DNA of 64,000 nucleotides. Source: Symbiodinium kawagutii. Lineage: Eukaryota > Sar > Dinophyceae > Suessiales > Symbiodiniaceae. Numbering within the stretch: position 1 is the stretch's first letter; each line of letters starts with the position of its first letter. Below, in pieces: positions 1 to 12,024 of this stretch. The stretch covers positions 477,463 to 541,462 of the forward strand of contig VSDK01012950.1 of the NCBI GenBank assembly GCA_009767595.1. The letters run 5' to 3'. The notes under the pieces are model-generated. The model was not told the DNA's origin. It made no database searches and saw only the letters and a program-made list of their open reading frames with translations. Position numbers and translations under genes: made by a program.

Positions 1-22
1 CAACAGCAACAACAACAACAGC

Positions 23-57
<35 letters not shown>

Positions 58-135
58 CCACAACCACAACCACAACCACAACCACAACCACAAGGACAAT
101 GACAACGACAACGACAAAGACAATGACAAGGACAT
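1..135. repeat. (CAA)n grading into (CCACAA)n microsatellite
   Basis: Perfect to near-perfect CAA trinucleotides cover roughly bases 1-58, followed by CCACAA hexamers to about 95 and degenerate ACAACG/ACAATG units to about 135. Simple sequence only; open frames across it are not treated as coding. Confidence 0.9.
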
Positions 136-1745
136 GATATCATGATCATTCATACTGATCTATGAAACAGCTGATGATGGCTTCAGTTGGCGAATCACCA
201 GCAAGCATCAATGACGGTAGGGATACAATCAGCAAAAACAGGAGTATAGCCAGCAACAACAATACGGAACAGTAACAACACGGACCTTTCTGTCAGGTCA
301 CCATAACTCGGGGTATCACGAGTGATGGATATGCCCTACTGTTCTATGGTAAACATGCGGCAATTGTGCTTGCAAAAAAGGTTAATATGAAAAATGGTTG
401 CGCATCATCAGCCAAATATCAACAAAATTGCCTGTTGTTTGTTGTTTGAGAAATGCGTGCATTTCCAAACGCACACACTTTGACACACTTCATCGGCATC
501 TGCAGAGACACATGTTGCATGCCATGCAAAATCAAGAAAGAACAACTCAGTAGCCGGTAGGGACACGGTGATTTCATACTTTGAGGGCCGAGGGAATTGT
601 CTCCCCGATAGTTGCCCTTAATCCACGCATTTAGACCTAGTTCCATTAGGGGCTGCCCTCCCCGTATCTCGAATTCATATGCAGACGTAGCCCATTGGGG
701 CTCTGATTGAGGGTCATCGACCATGCTTTCTGAAGAAGATCACTTGATTCTATGACACAAAAAAAGCGGAACCAGGCGGTTGAGCCAATGGTTTGCCACA
801 CAGATCCATAAATGATGGGGACCAGCATCTCGAGAGTCTATCTCGTCCCCACTTGATCATGTTTGATACTGAATGGAGTCATTTTGAGAGCGCATTTTGT
901 ACACCATTCATGTCCATGAGGCAAACGAGACCCACTTATGTGGATACAATGATAAATCCTCCAAGAAAGAAATATATCTTGCAAAAGATAAAATCCCCAC
1001 TGTCACGCATCGCAACCAGGAGGTATTACGCAGCAGTTTATCACGGAAGCAACCAGTTAGTCATCATCAAACTGCCGATTTATCACTCTCCAACTGGCCG
1101 CTCAACTGCCATTTCGGGCAATCGTGGCAGTTCCACGATTGAAACGGGATAAATGATTGAAATTGTCCGCCAGAAAAGTATCCAACTCAGACTATGTCAC
1201 TTTGTATTTCTGATCATTATATTCACTCTATCCCTGTTGACCCTGCTCATGATCAATCATACCAACCTTTGGGGTTCCTGGCTGAACTTGACGATCGTTA
1301 AGGGACTACCTACGAGACGAGCTACACAAACTGACTAGACAAAGGTGAGTCTGTGTATCAAAATATGTTATATCACGTGCGAACCTTGCCAACGGTGAAT
1401 CATCGCAAACCTGCTTTATGAAGGGCAAATATGGCTGAAACGGCAAACAAATTGCATTCAAGCTGTTCATCATAATGCTGTGTTTTGATGTATTCCCATC
1501 TGACGGAGGCATGTAAGAATATATGAAACCATCATGCACCCTTGATTAAGGGGTTGGCCCATAATCACTACCTCGCACCACCATCATCAAACTTTTTACT
1601 GAACCAACACTGACCATTTAAGTAATTATTTATGGATAACCATTCCAAATCAACAGTTTCTTATCTATTTCACCACACTTATTACTGCTTGGTAGTACTT
1701 CACCATCATTTCAAGCATTCTCCAAGCATCCCTTAAAGCCTTCAC
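136..1745. other. non-coding spacer, no gene recognised
   Basis: AT-leaning sequence with several short open frames on both strands (for example plus 793-1152 and minus 419-724). None has a convincing splice context, biased codon use or recognisable motif. The last 150 bases become C/A-rich (ACCATCATT type), as in front of other coding islands. Confidence 0.5.
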
Positions 1746-1837
1746 CACCGCCCGCCGTCGTTCTCCGCGCCGCGTGGCTGCGCCGCCTCGGTATGCTCAT
1801 TTTCCACCACATCTGCCAGCGGATGCTCCTCCAGCGG
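1746..1837 (-). CDS. candidate internal exon, acidic, function unknown
   Basis: Minus-strand GC-rich island. The frame begins after the acceptor GCGGAG and reads PLEEHPLADVVENEHTEAAQ and on to an acidic Gly/Arg end. It stops at a GT donor (CGGTG|GTGAAG). Third positions are mostly G or C. The plus-strand reading is Arg/Leu-rich and less natural. No family recognised. Flanks show the C/A-rich left, G/T-rich right switch seen around other exons. Confidence 0.45.
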
Positions 1838-2813
1838 CTCCGCAAGTAGTAGTTAAGCAGCTAGTGACCAGTAGTTCACCAGCTATTAGTAGTAGTTAAC
1901 CAATTAGTTAATATCATAGTTAGTAATCAGGAACTATTAGTTGATCAGCTAGTTAGGAGTTAATGAAAAGTTAATGTTATTGCTGAAGTTAACAAGTTTC
2001 TTACAAACCATTGATAGTTGATGACCCACTAGCTGATAGTAAATCGAAGTTTTAGCAGACTTGATCAGCGATAAGATTGGTTTGTACTAACAGCTGGAGT
2101 GCTGATGATAAATTCACGTGCTGGTTCACAATGGGCTGATTCTCACAAGCTAGCTAGTATTGCGAGAAGCAAAATCAGCTGATGATGATGATGATGATGG
2201 TTGCTATTGGTTTTCTAGTGGTTTCCAACTTGTGTGATCCGTGATAACGATGGTTATCACGGGAGCATCATGGTGAAAGCGGCAATGATAAGCCGCAGCT
2301 ACTGCTTGCAATGATTAGCAAGCATGTAAAATGATGATAATGGACATCTGGTGGTACTTTGTCATGAATGATAATGATATGATGAACCATTCTGTAGTGT
2401 AGTAGTATCGATTTTGAGCTGGTTCACTACAGGATAAGGTTGGCTATGGGATTAAAGATGGTAAGTTAGCTGATTGAGTGGGCGAGTATTGACGATGATT
2501 TTCACACGCACTCAAGAATCTACGGCATGTTAAAGTCCCGTAAGCATGAATAAAATAGGCTAACATGCTTCAAATCCAAAATTGCCCACAACAAACAAAC
2601 TACACAACGTACAGGTTTACTGATACTGATATCAATCCTACAACAAATGTAAGTAATACAAGTATAGCTAAAACGATACACCCATACACGTGATTAGACA
2701 CGCTCATGAAGTTCTGAAGTCATGTAAATCCAACCTTACGTACTTTGGCATGCATTTATGTATTCACCCCCCTTGCAGCTCCACAACCGAATGAGAACCC
2801 AAACAAATCGTAC

Positions 2814-2857
<44 letters not shown>

Positions 2858-4081
2858 ATTGATTGATTGATTGAGTGACTGATTGACTGACTGACTGATT
2901 GATTGATTGATTGTGTTTGGAGCATCGGTATGTACGATAACAATTTACACAACAATGCAGGATCCATATGCTGTGTGTGATTTGTGAAGTGCATGATTGT
3001 ACAACAACATAGGCTGTATGCTGTATTCATATCATGTGTATATCAATACATGGAAAGAAAAATCAAACAACTAATTCGCAATTGCTTCAATTGCCATCAT
3101 TCTTCTGCTTTGTAAAATTCCCATCGATTCCCTTTTTTCTAATTTGCTTCAGGATTCTGTTCGTCGAATCAGTTGAATGAATCTCCAAACCAAGTTCTGC
3201 CTTTTTTGAGCCCGACCTGCCCCCCCCCCAAAAAAAAAAAAAACAGGGGGTTTGTGCCAATGATGGACTGTCTATGTATGGTTCAAACGTGTTTGGTTTT
3301 ATACTTTAACACACACTAGCCATTTACATGTAATCATGTAATCAACATACCTCCGTTCAATCGACTATCAAACCACTATCATGACGGATTTGAAACTCAA
3401 CAGTTGGAAATCAATTATACATAGCATGTGGCCAATGATGCAATACAAAATACCGGCTGGTCGAAACAGGTGCTTGTCACGATCAAACCATGACTTGTTG
3501 GTTCTTATCACTTCCCGGTGGACTTTATTTGACATGAACCTGAGCTGAAATGTTGCTGCGGGGCCATTTCAGAGGTTACCCTGGCGAATTTCTGGCTTCC
3601 CAAACATGATAACAGTTCAATTGGGACGGGAAGTTGACAATTCAGGGATACCGGCAGTGCTGAATGGAACACACAAACATAGTCCGATGGGAACCCACGA
3701 GAAGCTTGCAGCTTAGGTGGGAGCTACACCATCGTGATGGGCGACCCGACAATCGGTTTTCTGAGCAAATCAGCACCGATTCGACAGGCTTGGGGTAGCA
3801 ACCCGTATGCTTACGTATCCACCCTCAGAGGAACCAGCACTCACCACGATCATTTGCCACCATCACTGTTCACCACTGTCAGCGACTATGATTAGCCATG
3901 TTCAACCATGATCATCAGCCAATAACCATTGACCATCATTACTATCCACTCTCAGTCATCATCAAGGCCATGTTAACCACCTTTAACCATCACCAATTGG
4001 CATATGAACCATGAATATGTTCGTTCAACCAACCAATCAACCAACCAATCAACCAACCCACCCACCCACCCTTCAACCAAC
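1838..4081. other. intron-like spacer between two candidate minus-strand exons
   Basis: The left part (about 1850-2560) is G/T-rich with TAGT and GATGATGATGG motifs. The right part (3840-4080) is C/A-rich with ACCATCA and CAACCAAC. Read on the minus strand this is an intron that begins G-rich and ends C-rich. It contains a GATT microsatellite at 2817-2911 and a homopolymer C9/A13 block near 3221-3243. No exon seen between. Confidence 0.5.
2817..2911. repeat. (GATT)n microsatellite
   Basis: Tetranucleotide GATT array with interruptions GGTT, GAGT and GACT. The Ser/Ile/Asn/Gln-rich open frame across it on the minus strand is a repeat artefact. Confidence 0.9.
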
Positions 4082-4213
4082 CCTTCCAAGCACCGGCACC
4101 CAGGCGCCATCCCCAGGCGATGGCTCCGGGACCTCCGCTGCCTCTGCCGAACTGAAGCTCTCGCAGAGCGGCAGCGCCACTACGCGGGTCTTCGGCGTTG
4201 GCAGCAGCCCATC
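4082..4213 (-). CDS. candidate internal exon, 44 codons, function unknown
   Basis: Clean minus-strand exon: acceptor GTCGTCTCCAG|GATGGG, then 44 in-phase codons with strong G/C at third positions, ending GGAAGG|GTTGGTTG (GT donor). The peptide starts DGLLPTPKTRVVALPLCESF and ends DGAWVPVLGR. Both boundaries are phase 0. Plus-strand frames are open too but lack this splice context. No family recognised. It probably belongs to the same intron-rich minus-strand gene as neighbouring islands. Confidence 0.6.
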
Positions 4214-4365
4214 CTGGAGACGACCAGTGACAGCTGCGAATCAGCGGATTACTAGGCTTAGTGATTCCTAATGGTTAGTGATGGTTACTGCCAAGCTGAT
4301 TACTGGGGTTAGTGATGGTTATTATATAGTTTGGAATGGCTTAGTAATGCTTACTAACTAGGCTT

Positions 4366-4421
4366 AGTGATTACCAGGCTTAGTGATTACCAGGCTTAGT
4401 GATTACCAGGCTTAGTGATTA
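4366..4421. repeat. 16-bp tandem repeat inside an intron
   Basis: Unit GGCTTAGTGATTACCA repeated about 3.5 times, directly beside the coding island at 4082-4213 on its G/T-rich side. Confidence 0.85.
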
Positions 4422-6294
4422 CCTAGCTGTGATTACTAGCCTTGGTGACTCCGAATGGTTATAGTATTGGTTACTAACTAGCTGATTGCTGGGGTTAGAA
4501 TCCTACAATCCAACGGTTAGTTAGTCATCGGTAATCTAACAAATTACTAGGTTATTACTTGGAAATGGTTACAGTATTGACTAATGGTCATTGACAATAC
4601 TGGGGCCAGTGATTCCTGATGGTTAGTAGTGGTTACAAAGTAGCAATGGTTGGTACTGCTTATGCACCAGCTGCTTAACAGTGATCAATCGTAGCAATGG
4701 TTATTAGTAGGAATGATCTGTTTTGTAATGGTTATGAACGGCTTGTAGATTACTGTGGATATGCGATAGAATGCTACAATCTAATGGTTAGTTAGTCATC
4801 TAAGAGTGTTGTTATAACAGGTTAGATGATTGTTAGATTACGGTAATAAGCGTTACCGGGCAATCTAACAAATTGCTAGGTTGCTAGTTAGTAGTGGTTA
4901 TTGGTTAGGAATGGTTATTGACTAATGGTTGGTAATGGTCACTGACTAGCAATGCTTGGTATTGGTTTTTCAGCAGCTGCTTCGTAATGGTTATTCACCA
5001 GCTCGTTCGTAATTGTGTATAATCACTGATCACCAGCGGTAATGGTTTGCTAGTGGATCAATGATGGAAGTTGATTGAAGAATGTTGATGGCTAATGTTT
5101 GATTGTGCTTGTGAAGCAATGGTTCAGCAATAGTTACTGTGATAATGGGTTGAACCAAAAATGATCATGTGGTGATGCTTAATTGATGGTTCAGTCATCT
5201 AAGAACCAGGCTACTCGTCGTGACTAAGCTGTGAACAAAACAATATTAGTCATGATTTTTGGTAGTCAATGGTCAATGGTTGATCAATAGTGGCACTTAT
5301 ATTGCAAATTACTAGGATAAGTCATTCTTGATACTGGGTTAATGGTAAATGGCTAGCTACAATGACGGAGAAATGGTTAACGGTTGAGTAATGATTGATT
5401 TCCAAGCTGTATATTGGTTGATTACCAAGAATAATAATCCCTTTAACCAGCTGATTGCTATATTAGTTGACTCAATTGTTGTCGGCTATATAACAATGGC
5501 TGATTCATAACAATTGATCACCGTCACATGAAGGCTGAAAAATCGTGGTTGAGAAAATATCCTGAATTGTGGTGGATCATCACATTTCAAAAATAAAAAC
5601 ATGTGTGAAATGCATGATTATTGCTTCATCGTAGGTTGATGATAGAGCAATGGTGTAAAAGCTGCTCAATCATCCTCAATATTCAGTAACAGTAGTGGTT
5701 CATAATTATTACTTGATTATTGATCACTGTTTGAAGCATACAATGTTTTTATTGATCAATCAACCTCAATCAACCCAGTGACCACTGCTAATCATTTTGA
5801 TTATATAACTACCATGATGAACAATCAACTAGTAAAACTCCAATGTTCATTAATCAGAATGACCATGGTAGTTAATTGACCACTCACTGAGTTCATTAGA
5901 CATTAACACTCAACTAGTAATCAACTCATGGTAGTCATTGCTAGTTAATCAACTAGTTTGTTGTAATCAACTAGTAAATCTCTAATGTTAATTAACTAGT
6001 TATTTAGTTATTTGTAATTATTAATGTTCATCAATCACTCAACTAGTTCATCAATACCCGTGGTAAGCATTACTAGTTACTCAACTAGCTTAGTATATAG
6101 TTATTGCCTTATTGCTAGTTAACCAACTAGTTAGTTGTAATCATTACTCATCCAGCATGATGAATACTCAACTAATTTGTTGTCATCGTTCCAAAAATCT
6201 TCACCCAACTAGTTAGTTATTTCGTTGATGACTTCCTATTATTATGACCCAACTGGTAACCATTGACCATTGCGAATCATCAGGTAATCATCAA

Positions 6295-6393
6295 CTGGTT
6301 GGTGGTTTCAACCCGTTTGAAAAATTTACTCAACCAACCATTTCTGAATCATCACTAGAGAAAATTAAAAATGTGAATCAAACCACCAACCAG
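6295..6393. mobile_element. family A introner-like element, copy 1
   Basis: About 99 bp bounded by CTGGTTGGTGGTTT and its inverted complement AAACCACCAACCAG. Internal consensus shared with other copies: CAACCAACCATTT, then a TTACTAGRGAAAAT-like block. It lies inside the C-rich half of a larger intron, not directly at an exon. Confidence 0.7.
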
Positions 6394-6610
6394 CAGTTGT
6401 TTTTCACCATTCTTGTTGCTTAGTATCCCCTACTACTAGCCACTATAACCCTACTATTAACCACTATCAGGTAATAATCAACCATGGACAACGACTTAGC
6501 ATTAATCAACCATGGTAATTCATCAACTAGTCATTTAGTCGTAATCATCTATCAGTAATCACTCACTAGTACCCATCAATTTAGCCATGAGTCTCATCGT
6601 CCCAACTGAG

Positions 6611-6745
6611 CCAGTAATCACTAGTAATCACTAGTAATCACTAGTAATCACCAGTAATCACCAGTAATCACTAGTAATCACTAATAATCACTAGTAATCA
6701 CTAATAATCACTAGTAATCACTAGTAATCACTAATAATCACTAGT
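6611..6745. repeat. decamer tandem array (TAATCACTAG)n
   Basis: About 13 copies of a 10-bp unit TAATCACTAG with CCAG and CTAA variants, ending just before the exon at 6798-6905. Each unit includes the palindrome CTAG. Confidence 0.9.
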
Positions 6746-6797
6746 TAGTTATTTAGTCGTAATCATTCCAAACATCTTCCCCCAACTGGGCCCCTAC

Positions 6798-6905
6798 CAG
6801 TGCCATCCTGGTCCGCTGCAACGCCCGCGACGGGCCTCGGACGCCAGGTTGGACATCTCCGAGGGCTCCACGTCGCTGGTGACGAAGCCCAAGGGCAACG
6901 CGAAG
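6798..6905 (-). CDS. candidate internal exon, function unknown (strand not certain)
   Basis: A GC-rich island open on both strands. The minus frame reads FALPLGFVTSDVEPSEMSNL then ASEARRGRCSG with about 85% G/C at third positions. A GT donor (CACTG|GTAGGG) ends it and a weak AG (GGCAAAG) may start it. The plus frame (LDISEGSTSLVTKPKGNAK) ends at a good GTGAGT, so the plus strand cannot be excluded. Minus is preferred because all better-resolved neighbours are minus. Confidence 0.4.
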
Positions 6906-6968
6906 CTTTGCCTCGAAGCCCCCGGGTGGTGCCGTCGAATGGTGAGTTGATAGGGTGAGTTTGATGGG

Positions 6969-7130
6969 GAAAGCATGGGATTTATTAGGGATTTATAGGG
7001 GATTTGTAGGGGATTTATGGGGGATTTGAAGGGATCTATAAGGGCTTTTTAGGGATTTATAAGGATTTATAAGGGATTCATTGGGATTTTTTAGAGATTT
7101 ATGCGGATTTATAGGGGATTCATCGAGATT
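6969..7130. repeat. degenerate GGGATTTAT tandem repeat
   Basis: About 14 copies of a 9-11 bp unit around GGGGATTTATA immediately right of the coding island, another example of G-rich short tandem repeats abutting an exon. Confidence 0.8.
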
Positions 7131-8174
7131 TAACATATTCATAGGGTTCTCACAGAAATTTAACAGGAATTATTAGGATTTTACGAAGATTTACAAGTAT
7201 TATAGTGGATTTCTAAGGGTTATCACCATTAAGAGGGAAACCGTGGGATTTTCTATGATTAGTTGTTTAGAAGAGTTGATTAGCCATGATGAACCATAGC
7301 AAATCAGCAATATGAGTGCAGGGCAATTAATAATTCCACTGTATTGTACATGTGTAAAAAGTAGGGGATAAATTCAAACAAAAGTGGTTCAACAATTATT
7401 CGGAATGGTGAAGATCCATAGTTGATGGTGACTTGCTAGTGAGTTGCTCGTGAATTGATAATAATAGCTTGATTCATAATTTGATGTTAGTCGATGATGA
7501 CTCATAGCGGCTCAAGGTTGATGACGGTTCAATGAGGGTTCATCGTGGTTAACGCTGGTTGCTGATAATGGCATTGCAATAGTAAATGATAGTGGGAACG
7601 GTTGGAAATGATGACTGTGGGCTAATGATGGTTTGTACTATGTGGTTAATGCTTGATACCAAGGCCAAATAATGGCAAGTCATTAATGTTTGATCAAGGA
7701 AAAAAGGTTTGATAACGGCCCGACCACTGAAAAAGTGATAGTGATCAGCCCCTACAGCAAACATAGCCATATGTACACATATATGGTCAACAATGAGAGG
7801 TTGAACATATGTGGTAAAATTCAAGTCGGAGTACAAGACTTTAGCAAACTGGGAATTCAAACACTTTCCAACAGACTCCGTACGTTGAAATGGAAAGAAC
7901 AGCAATGCAGCCAGGAATACTGTAGCCAACAAGCATTGTGTTGAACAGAATGATAGTTACGAAATGATGTACGCAACAAGCATTTCAGCCTTCTATGCCT
8001 GGATATTGACCACCAAAAACCGCTAAACATCACTATCAACCATGATTGGACTTTCATTGAAACACTGCTCAAGCCGCTCTAAAAATAGCTGCTTTAGCTC
8101 GGGCAGGAAAATAGTGGCTAAGGAAATCCAAAGGAAAACCACCATAAATTATATACATATATATATATATATAT

Positions 8175-8283
8175 GGCAATGGGTCAATATTAACCAACCA
8201 ATAATGGTGGTTCTTACCCAGCCAACTATAGGGCAATGGGTAGTGATAGGGGAACCAGGGGTACAGGGTTTCGACCCACTGCC
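8175..8283. mobile_element. family B introner-like element, copy 1
   Basis: About 109 bp with inverted tips GGCAATGGGTCAA and TTCGACCCACTGCC. The interior holds the family's GGGGAACCAGGGGTACAGGG block. Flanked on both sides by TATATAT, which may be target-site duplication or simply the AT run it sits in. Confidence 0.75.
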
Positions 8284-8875
8284 ATATATTAGTTGATAAC
8301 CCGTCTCTATCAATCATAAACCATTGTTAGCCGTCCTGAACTGTGTGTGACAAAAACATGTACTCGAGCAAGTCGAATGTCCTAAAAAACAGTGAGACAT
8401 CATTGAGGCAAACAAGAACTTAACTTTATTTACCTATGATTGGATATTATCCTGAGCAGGTTCCCAATTCCGCAAACAATCTTTACCCACAAGTGTCAGG
8501 TAGATGCAGCAAGGTTCCATGAAACATTGACCTATGACACATAATTGCTTTCCAACAAAAATGAATGATAGTGAATGGTGCTCCCACAATCTGCCACATC
8601 TCACCACCCAACATTTTCTGCCAAAAGACTTCATTGAGTACCGCTGCAAATGCAAGCGCCACATGTTGCCTGCGGGAAATGGAGGGAAACTGAAAAGATC
8701 GTTGGCAGATTGCAACATCCAAGGGAGAATTTCAATCTGAGAGGCTGCTTAGTTGTCAAACCATTCATTTTCTGCGAATGCGCATCTGCTAATTTCTCCC
8801 TTTCTTGCTCTCTCTCCCTCCCTCTGTTTAGTGATAGTTGCTAGTTCCTCTCTGTAAACTAAGAGTTCCTAATTA

Positions 8876-8876
<1 letters not shown>

Positions 8877-8926
<50 letters not shown>

Positions 8927-8998
8927 AAAGATGACGATGATGACGATGATGACGATGACGATGATCTTGATGATGATGATAATGATGATCATGATCAT

Positions 8999-9031
<33 letters not shown>

Positions 9032-9100
9032 GATGCTGGTGATGATGATGATGATGATGATGACGATGATGATGATGATCATGATCATGATCATGATGCA
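8877..9100. repeat. (GAT)n microsatellite
   Basis: About 220 bp of GAT/ATG trinucleotides with GAC interruptions. It produces poly-Met, poly-His and poly-Ile open frames that are artefacts. Confidence 0.95.
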
Positions 9101-9751
9101 TGTCTCTCCCTCCTTCAACAAACCATACCCGTTACGCGTGGACATCGCAGAAGTCCAGGGTCCACCACTGTCATCGTCACGGTGAAACTCCATCGGAGAG
9201 TTGCCCGAGTTGAATGACTTGGCGTATCCCTTAGCCAGCTGCTGATGGTGATTAAACTCAATGGATTAGGTTATTAAGATATATTAAGATATCAGGTGAT
9301 TAAACTCAAATAGTTCGTAAATAGTTTGGATATCTTAAGATTTAGGCCGCTAGTTAATGATTTATAGTAGGCACTGATTTGATGATTCAGCCACGAGTTA
9401 ATCAATGCTTAATCAATACTGCTTAATAAACTTAAGCAAGTGACATCCACCTGATTAACAAGTTTATTGAACACTATTGATTGACCAGCTTGTTTGCCAA
9501 ATGATTAGCCGTTGGCAATCACTAGATGTATTGAGTCGACAATCAAAATTCCATAATTACACGATCTAAAACCATGATTAACAACAAGCGGTTGAGTAGA
9601 TCATTAAATATCAACCATTATCTAAGTGGTTGAACATCAGGAAAGATCATCCCATGCATAGAAAATTCAGCTGTCATGGATCAGGTAGCGGGTTGAACAT
9701 CTCAAACCCAAGCATGGATCAGCCCAGCTTGTTCACCAGCTGCTGCATCAC

Positions 9752-9837
9752 GAGAGCGGACAGCGGCTCGAACCGTGCCTGGCAATTCGATGACTTTGGA
9801 GGTCGACAAAACCTGGAGCGTCGCGAGACACGGCTTG
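9752..9837 (-). CDS. candidate exon directly abutting a family A element
   Basis: On the minus strand the family A element ends CAACCAG and an open frame starts immediately: QAVSRDAPGFVDLQSHRIAR then HGSSRCPL. It ends at a GT donor (GCTCTC|GTGATG). An alternative shorter frame starts after TTGCCAG at 9778, ends FEPLSALVMQQLVNKLG and then meets a stop at 9719-9721. Function unknown. Confidence 0.45.
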
Positions 9838-9945
9838 CTGGTTGGTGGTTGAACCACCCCGATAGGAAATATGCGCAAGTCACCAACCATGTGTTAATGA
9901 TTACTAAGTATACTAGGGAAAATAAAAAATAGTTGTGAATACCCG
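9838..9945. mobile_element. family A introner-like element, copy 2
   Basis: Starts CTGGTTGGTGGTTGAACC at the left. Internal words ATATGCGCAAGTCACCAACC and TACTAGGGAAAATAAAAAAT match other copies. The right inverted tip is eroded. On the minus strand its CAACCAG end acts as the likely 3' splice site of the exon at 9752-9837. Confidence 0.65.
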
Positions 9946-10112
9946 AGTGATGGTGAAAAGTCTTGAAACTGAACAGGCCCGACACATGGTTCAACACATG
10001 CTTCACCATGGTCAATGATCATCAACCATGGTTTAAATACTTGAAAGCGCCACTTGAAACTACAAAATGATCAACATATCGTTCATTAAGTCATCTCAAT
10101 TCTTGTGTTAAG

Positions 10113-10327
10113 TTATCGCCAGGGTTGACGGGGAACCAAACGAGTATCCAAAATATGCATTTCACCGTCCACATTAACAAAAATGGTTCTCTGACGCTTC
10201 TCCAGGTCGCGCTGTTGAATTTCACCGATCTTACAGAAATCCACGTGAAAAGCAGCTCATGGATATCGACCATCCTACCCTGGCGGCCTGAGATGGCAAG
10301 AGCTGATAGTATTGGACACATGGCTTG
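10113..10327 (-). CDS. coding island after family A copy 3, two overlapping frames
   Basis: Immediately after the CAACCAG end of the element (minus), one frame reads QAMCPILSALAISGRQGRMV then DIHELLFTWIS and reaches a strong donor GTAAGA at 10236. A second frame covers 10113-10253: AAFHVDFCKIGEIQQRDLEK, then a stretch with IFVNVDGEMHILDTRLVP, ending at TAA. The second peptide is very protein-like but overlaps the donor of the first. Either splicing is alternative, or a 1-bp indel separates two parts of one exon. Function unknown. Confidence 0.5.
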
Positions 10328-10424
10328 CTGGTTGGTGGTTTCAACCCCGATAGAAAATATGCGTGCCAACCAACCATTTGTTAATGATTACTAGAGAAAA
10401 TGCAAAATATTCAAAACCACCAGC
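10328..10424. mobile_element. family A introner-like element, copy 3
   Basis: Left tip CTGGTTGGTGGTTTCAACCC, right tip AAAACCACCAGCCC; interior AACCATTTGTTAATGATTAC and CTAGAGAAAATGCAAAATAT. Flanked by CTTG on both sides (possible 4-bp target duplication). Confidence 0.75.
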
Positions 10425-10536
10425 CCACTTGCATTTTGGCCCCAATGTCTTATTCAGAAGCTCAGAAACGGTCAGCTGGTTGTTTTCGGGCGGAACCACC
10501 ACTTAAATCAAATCACGGTGCAGGTTACACGTTGAC

Positions 10537-10588
10537 CGGCCGAGTTCAAAGCTCCAAGCGCCGGGAAACTCAGCTGCGCGGGAGGCAG
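10537..10588 (-). CDS. small candidate exon, function unknown
   Basis: Acceptor TACAGTCAG|CTGCCT and donor GGCCG|GTCAAC on the minus strand enclose LPPAQLSFPALGALNSA. Good codon bias; too short to recognise. Confidence 0.45.
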
Positions 10589-11105
10589 CTGACTGTAGCA
10601 CTATCAAGTAGCTGCATTTGTTGATGGTTGTTTGCCATAAAATTGCATTCTATTGAATGACCATGAATGCATGTTTGAATATGTTTGACCATAAATCCAT
10701 TGTTGATGGTTGTTTGCCAAAAAAAATCAAGTAGCACTATCATTGTTCTTAATTTCCATTGAATGACCATGAGGTCACGACTCGATGATGTCATATATCA
10801 CCTGTTGGTCCATTGTCTGTGTTAGTTTACCAAGACCATTTGTCAACAATGGCTATCCATCGATCAACCATTGAATTCACCACTATTGTCCATAAATCAA
10901 CCTGGTTAATTCAATGTTTGATCAATGGGTGAATAACAACCAGTGATAACTACTGGTGTCCAACAATCAACCCGATTCAGAATAACTACTAGTTGCCGAC
11001 CTGTTCATTTAAGTTAGTCATCCCTATCGGTGAACCTATGGTTAACTAGTTTGTTGCCCATGTTGCGTAACCTTAAGATAAACATTCTTTGGTATCCTGT
11101 TGACT

Positions 11106-11220
11106 TACCCTCCGGTAAACTAACCTGGCAATGGATTTTAACCATATTTTCGAGTGAAACCCTGGGAAACCACCAATAAATGATGGATTTTCCATTGCCA
11201 GGTTAGTTTACCAAAGGGTA
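11106..11220. mobile_element. family D inverted-repeat element, copy 1
   Basis: 115 bp with about 30-bp terminal inverted repeats (28 of 30 matching): left begins TACCCTCCGGTAAACTAACC, right ends GGTTAGTTTACCAAAGGGTA. A second copy lies at 21467-21572. No coding capacity; a MITE-like or introner-like hairpin. Confidence 0.8.
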
Positions 11221-11229
11221 TCCCTTTCT

Positions 11230-11310
11230 GAGAAAACAAGTTCAATGCTTCGCCCGGGTCGCCTCTCGAAGTTGCCAGGTTTCTGCGCGACACCTGCGCA
11301 GGACTGGCAT
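11230..11310 (-). CDS. weak coding island
   Basis: GC-rich patch with protein-like minus frames (SPAQVSRRNLATSRGDPGEA or LRRCRAETWQLREATRAKH after a CAG). Frame not resolved. It sits in the typical exon position between C-rich and G-rich flanks. Confidence 0.3.
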
Positions 11311-12024
11311 CAATGAGTGATTTATGGTCAATTTATGGTTGATCTATCGTTAATTTTATACTGGTTGATATGGGTGTTTCTCAAAATAGGAAATTCCCCA
11401 AGCTATGGTCGGTTTATTACTGATTCATATTGGATTTGGGGGTACCACGTTTTTTTTAGAAGCCACCACATGATGACGAAAACAACGAGGCCAAAGATAA
11501 AGGAATAGGTGGATGGCTTTCAAACTAGAAGTGGGGGAGGAATCAACACAATGCTTGGCGATCTTCAAGCATAAACAGTCGCAAGAACATCTCATAACTG
11601 GTGGAACAAACTGCTCAGAATGCCTGACGTGGTAGTTTCTTCAAATGGGGGACCCCCCAGTTGTCATCCTTTCCAAAACAATTTATAGTAATAAACCATC
11701 CATAACTTTGGGGATTCCCCATGGCTTCACGTAAACCGACTGTTTGTAACTGTTGTGGGTCCCCAGCTGGTGGAAATGAGTCCCTGCTATGAATTCATCA
11801 GCACTGGTTGCTGGGCACCATGGCCCGCCCAAAACGTGTGTTGAAGCCATCATCGCAAGTGGTATGGTTGAAATAGGAAACTATTTGTTTCAGGCTACTA
11901 TATTGATATGTATTATATGATTAAATTGGATATTGGAACACCTAATGATAGAAATGGATCTTGGAAACCCCTATTGAGACCACCAACAAGTAACAGGGGG
12001 AAAATCCTCAAAAAGGGATGATGG

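Larger units (their letters stand above)
4214..6797. other. palindromically organised intron-like spacer, about 2.6 kb
   Basis: From about 4250 to 5650 the plus strand is rich in TTAGTGATGG, GGTTACT and ATGGTTA. From about 5700 to 6790 it is rich in the complementary ACTAGTAATCA and AACCATTA words. The halves are approximate reverse complements at word level with the turning point near 5.65-5.7 kb, so a transcript could fold back on itself. It holds one family A element (6295-6393) and a decamer array (6611-6745). Confidence 0.55.
7131..9751. other. intron-like spacer, no exon recognised
   Basis: Mixed AT-rich sequence. Open frames at 7549-8072, 8434-8740 and 9630-9932 lack convincing splice context. 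It contains a family B element (8175-8283), an AT dinucleotide run (8150-8175), a long GAT/ATG microsatellite (8877-9100) and C/A-rich sequence near the right end. Confidence 0.45.

Noticed and set aside
2764-3030. Ser/Ile/Asn/Gln repeat frame
   Set aside because: Artefact of the GATT microsatellite.
8859-9193. Poly-His, poly-Met and poly-Ile open frames
   Set aside because: They are translations of a GAT/ATG microsatellite in three frames, without start context or splice sites.
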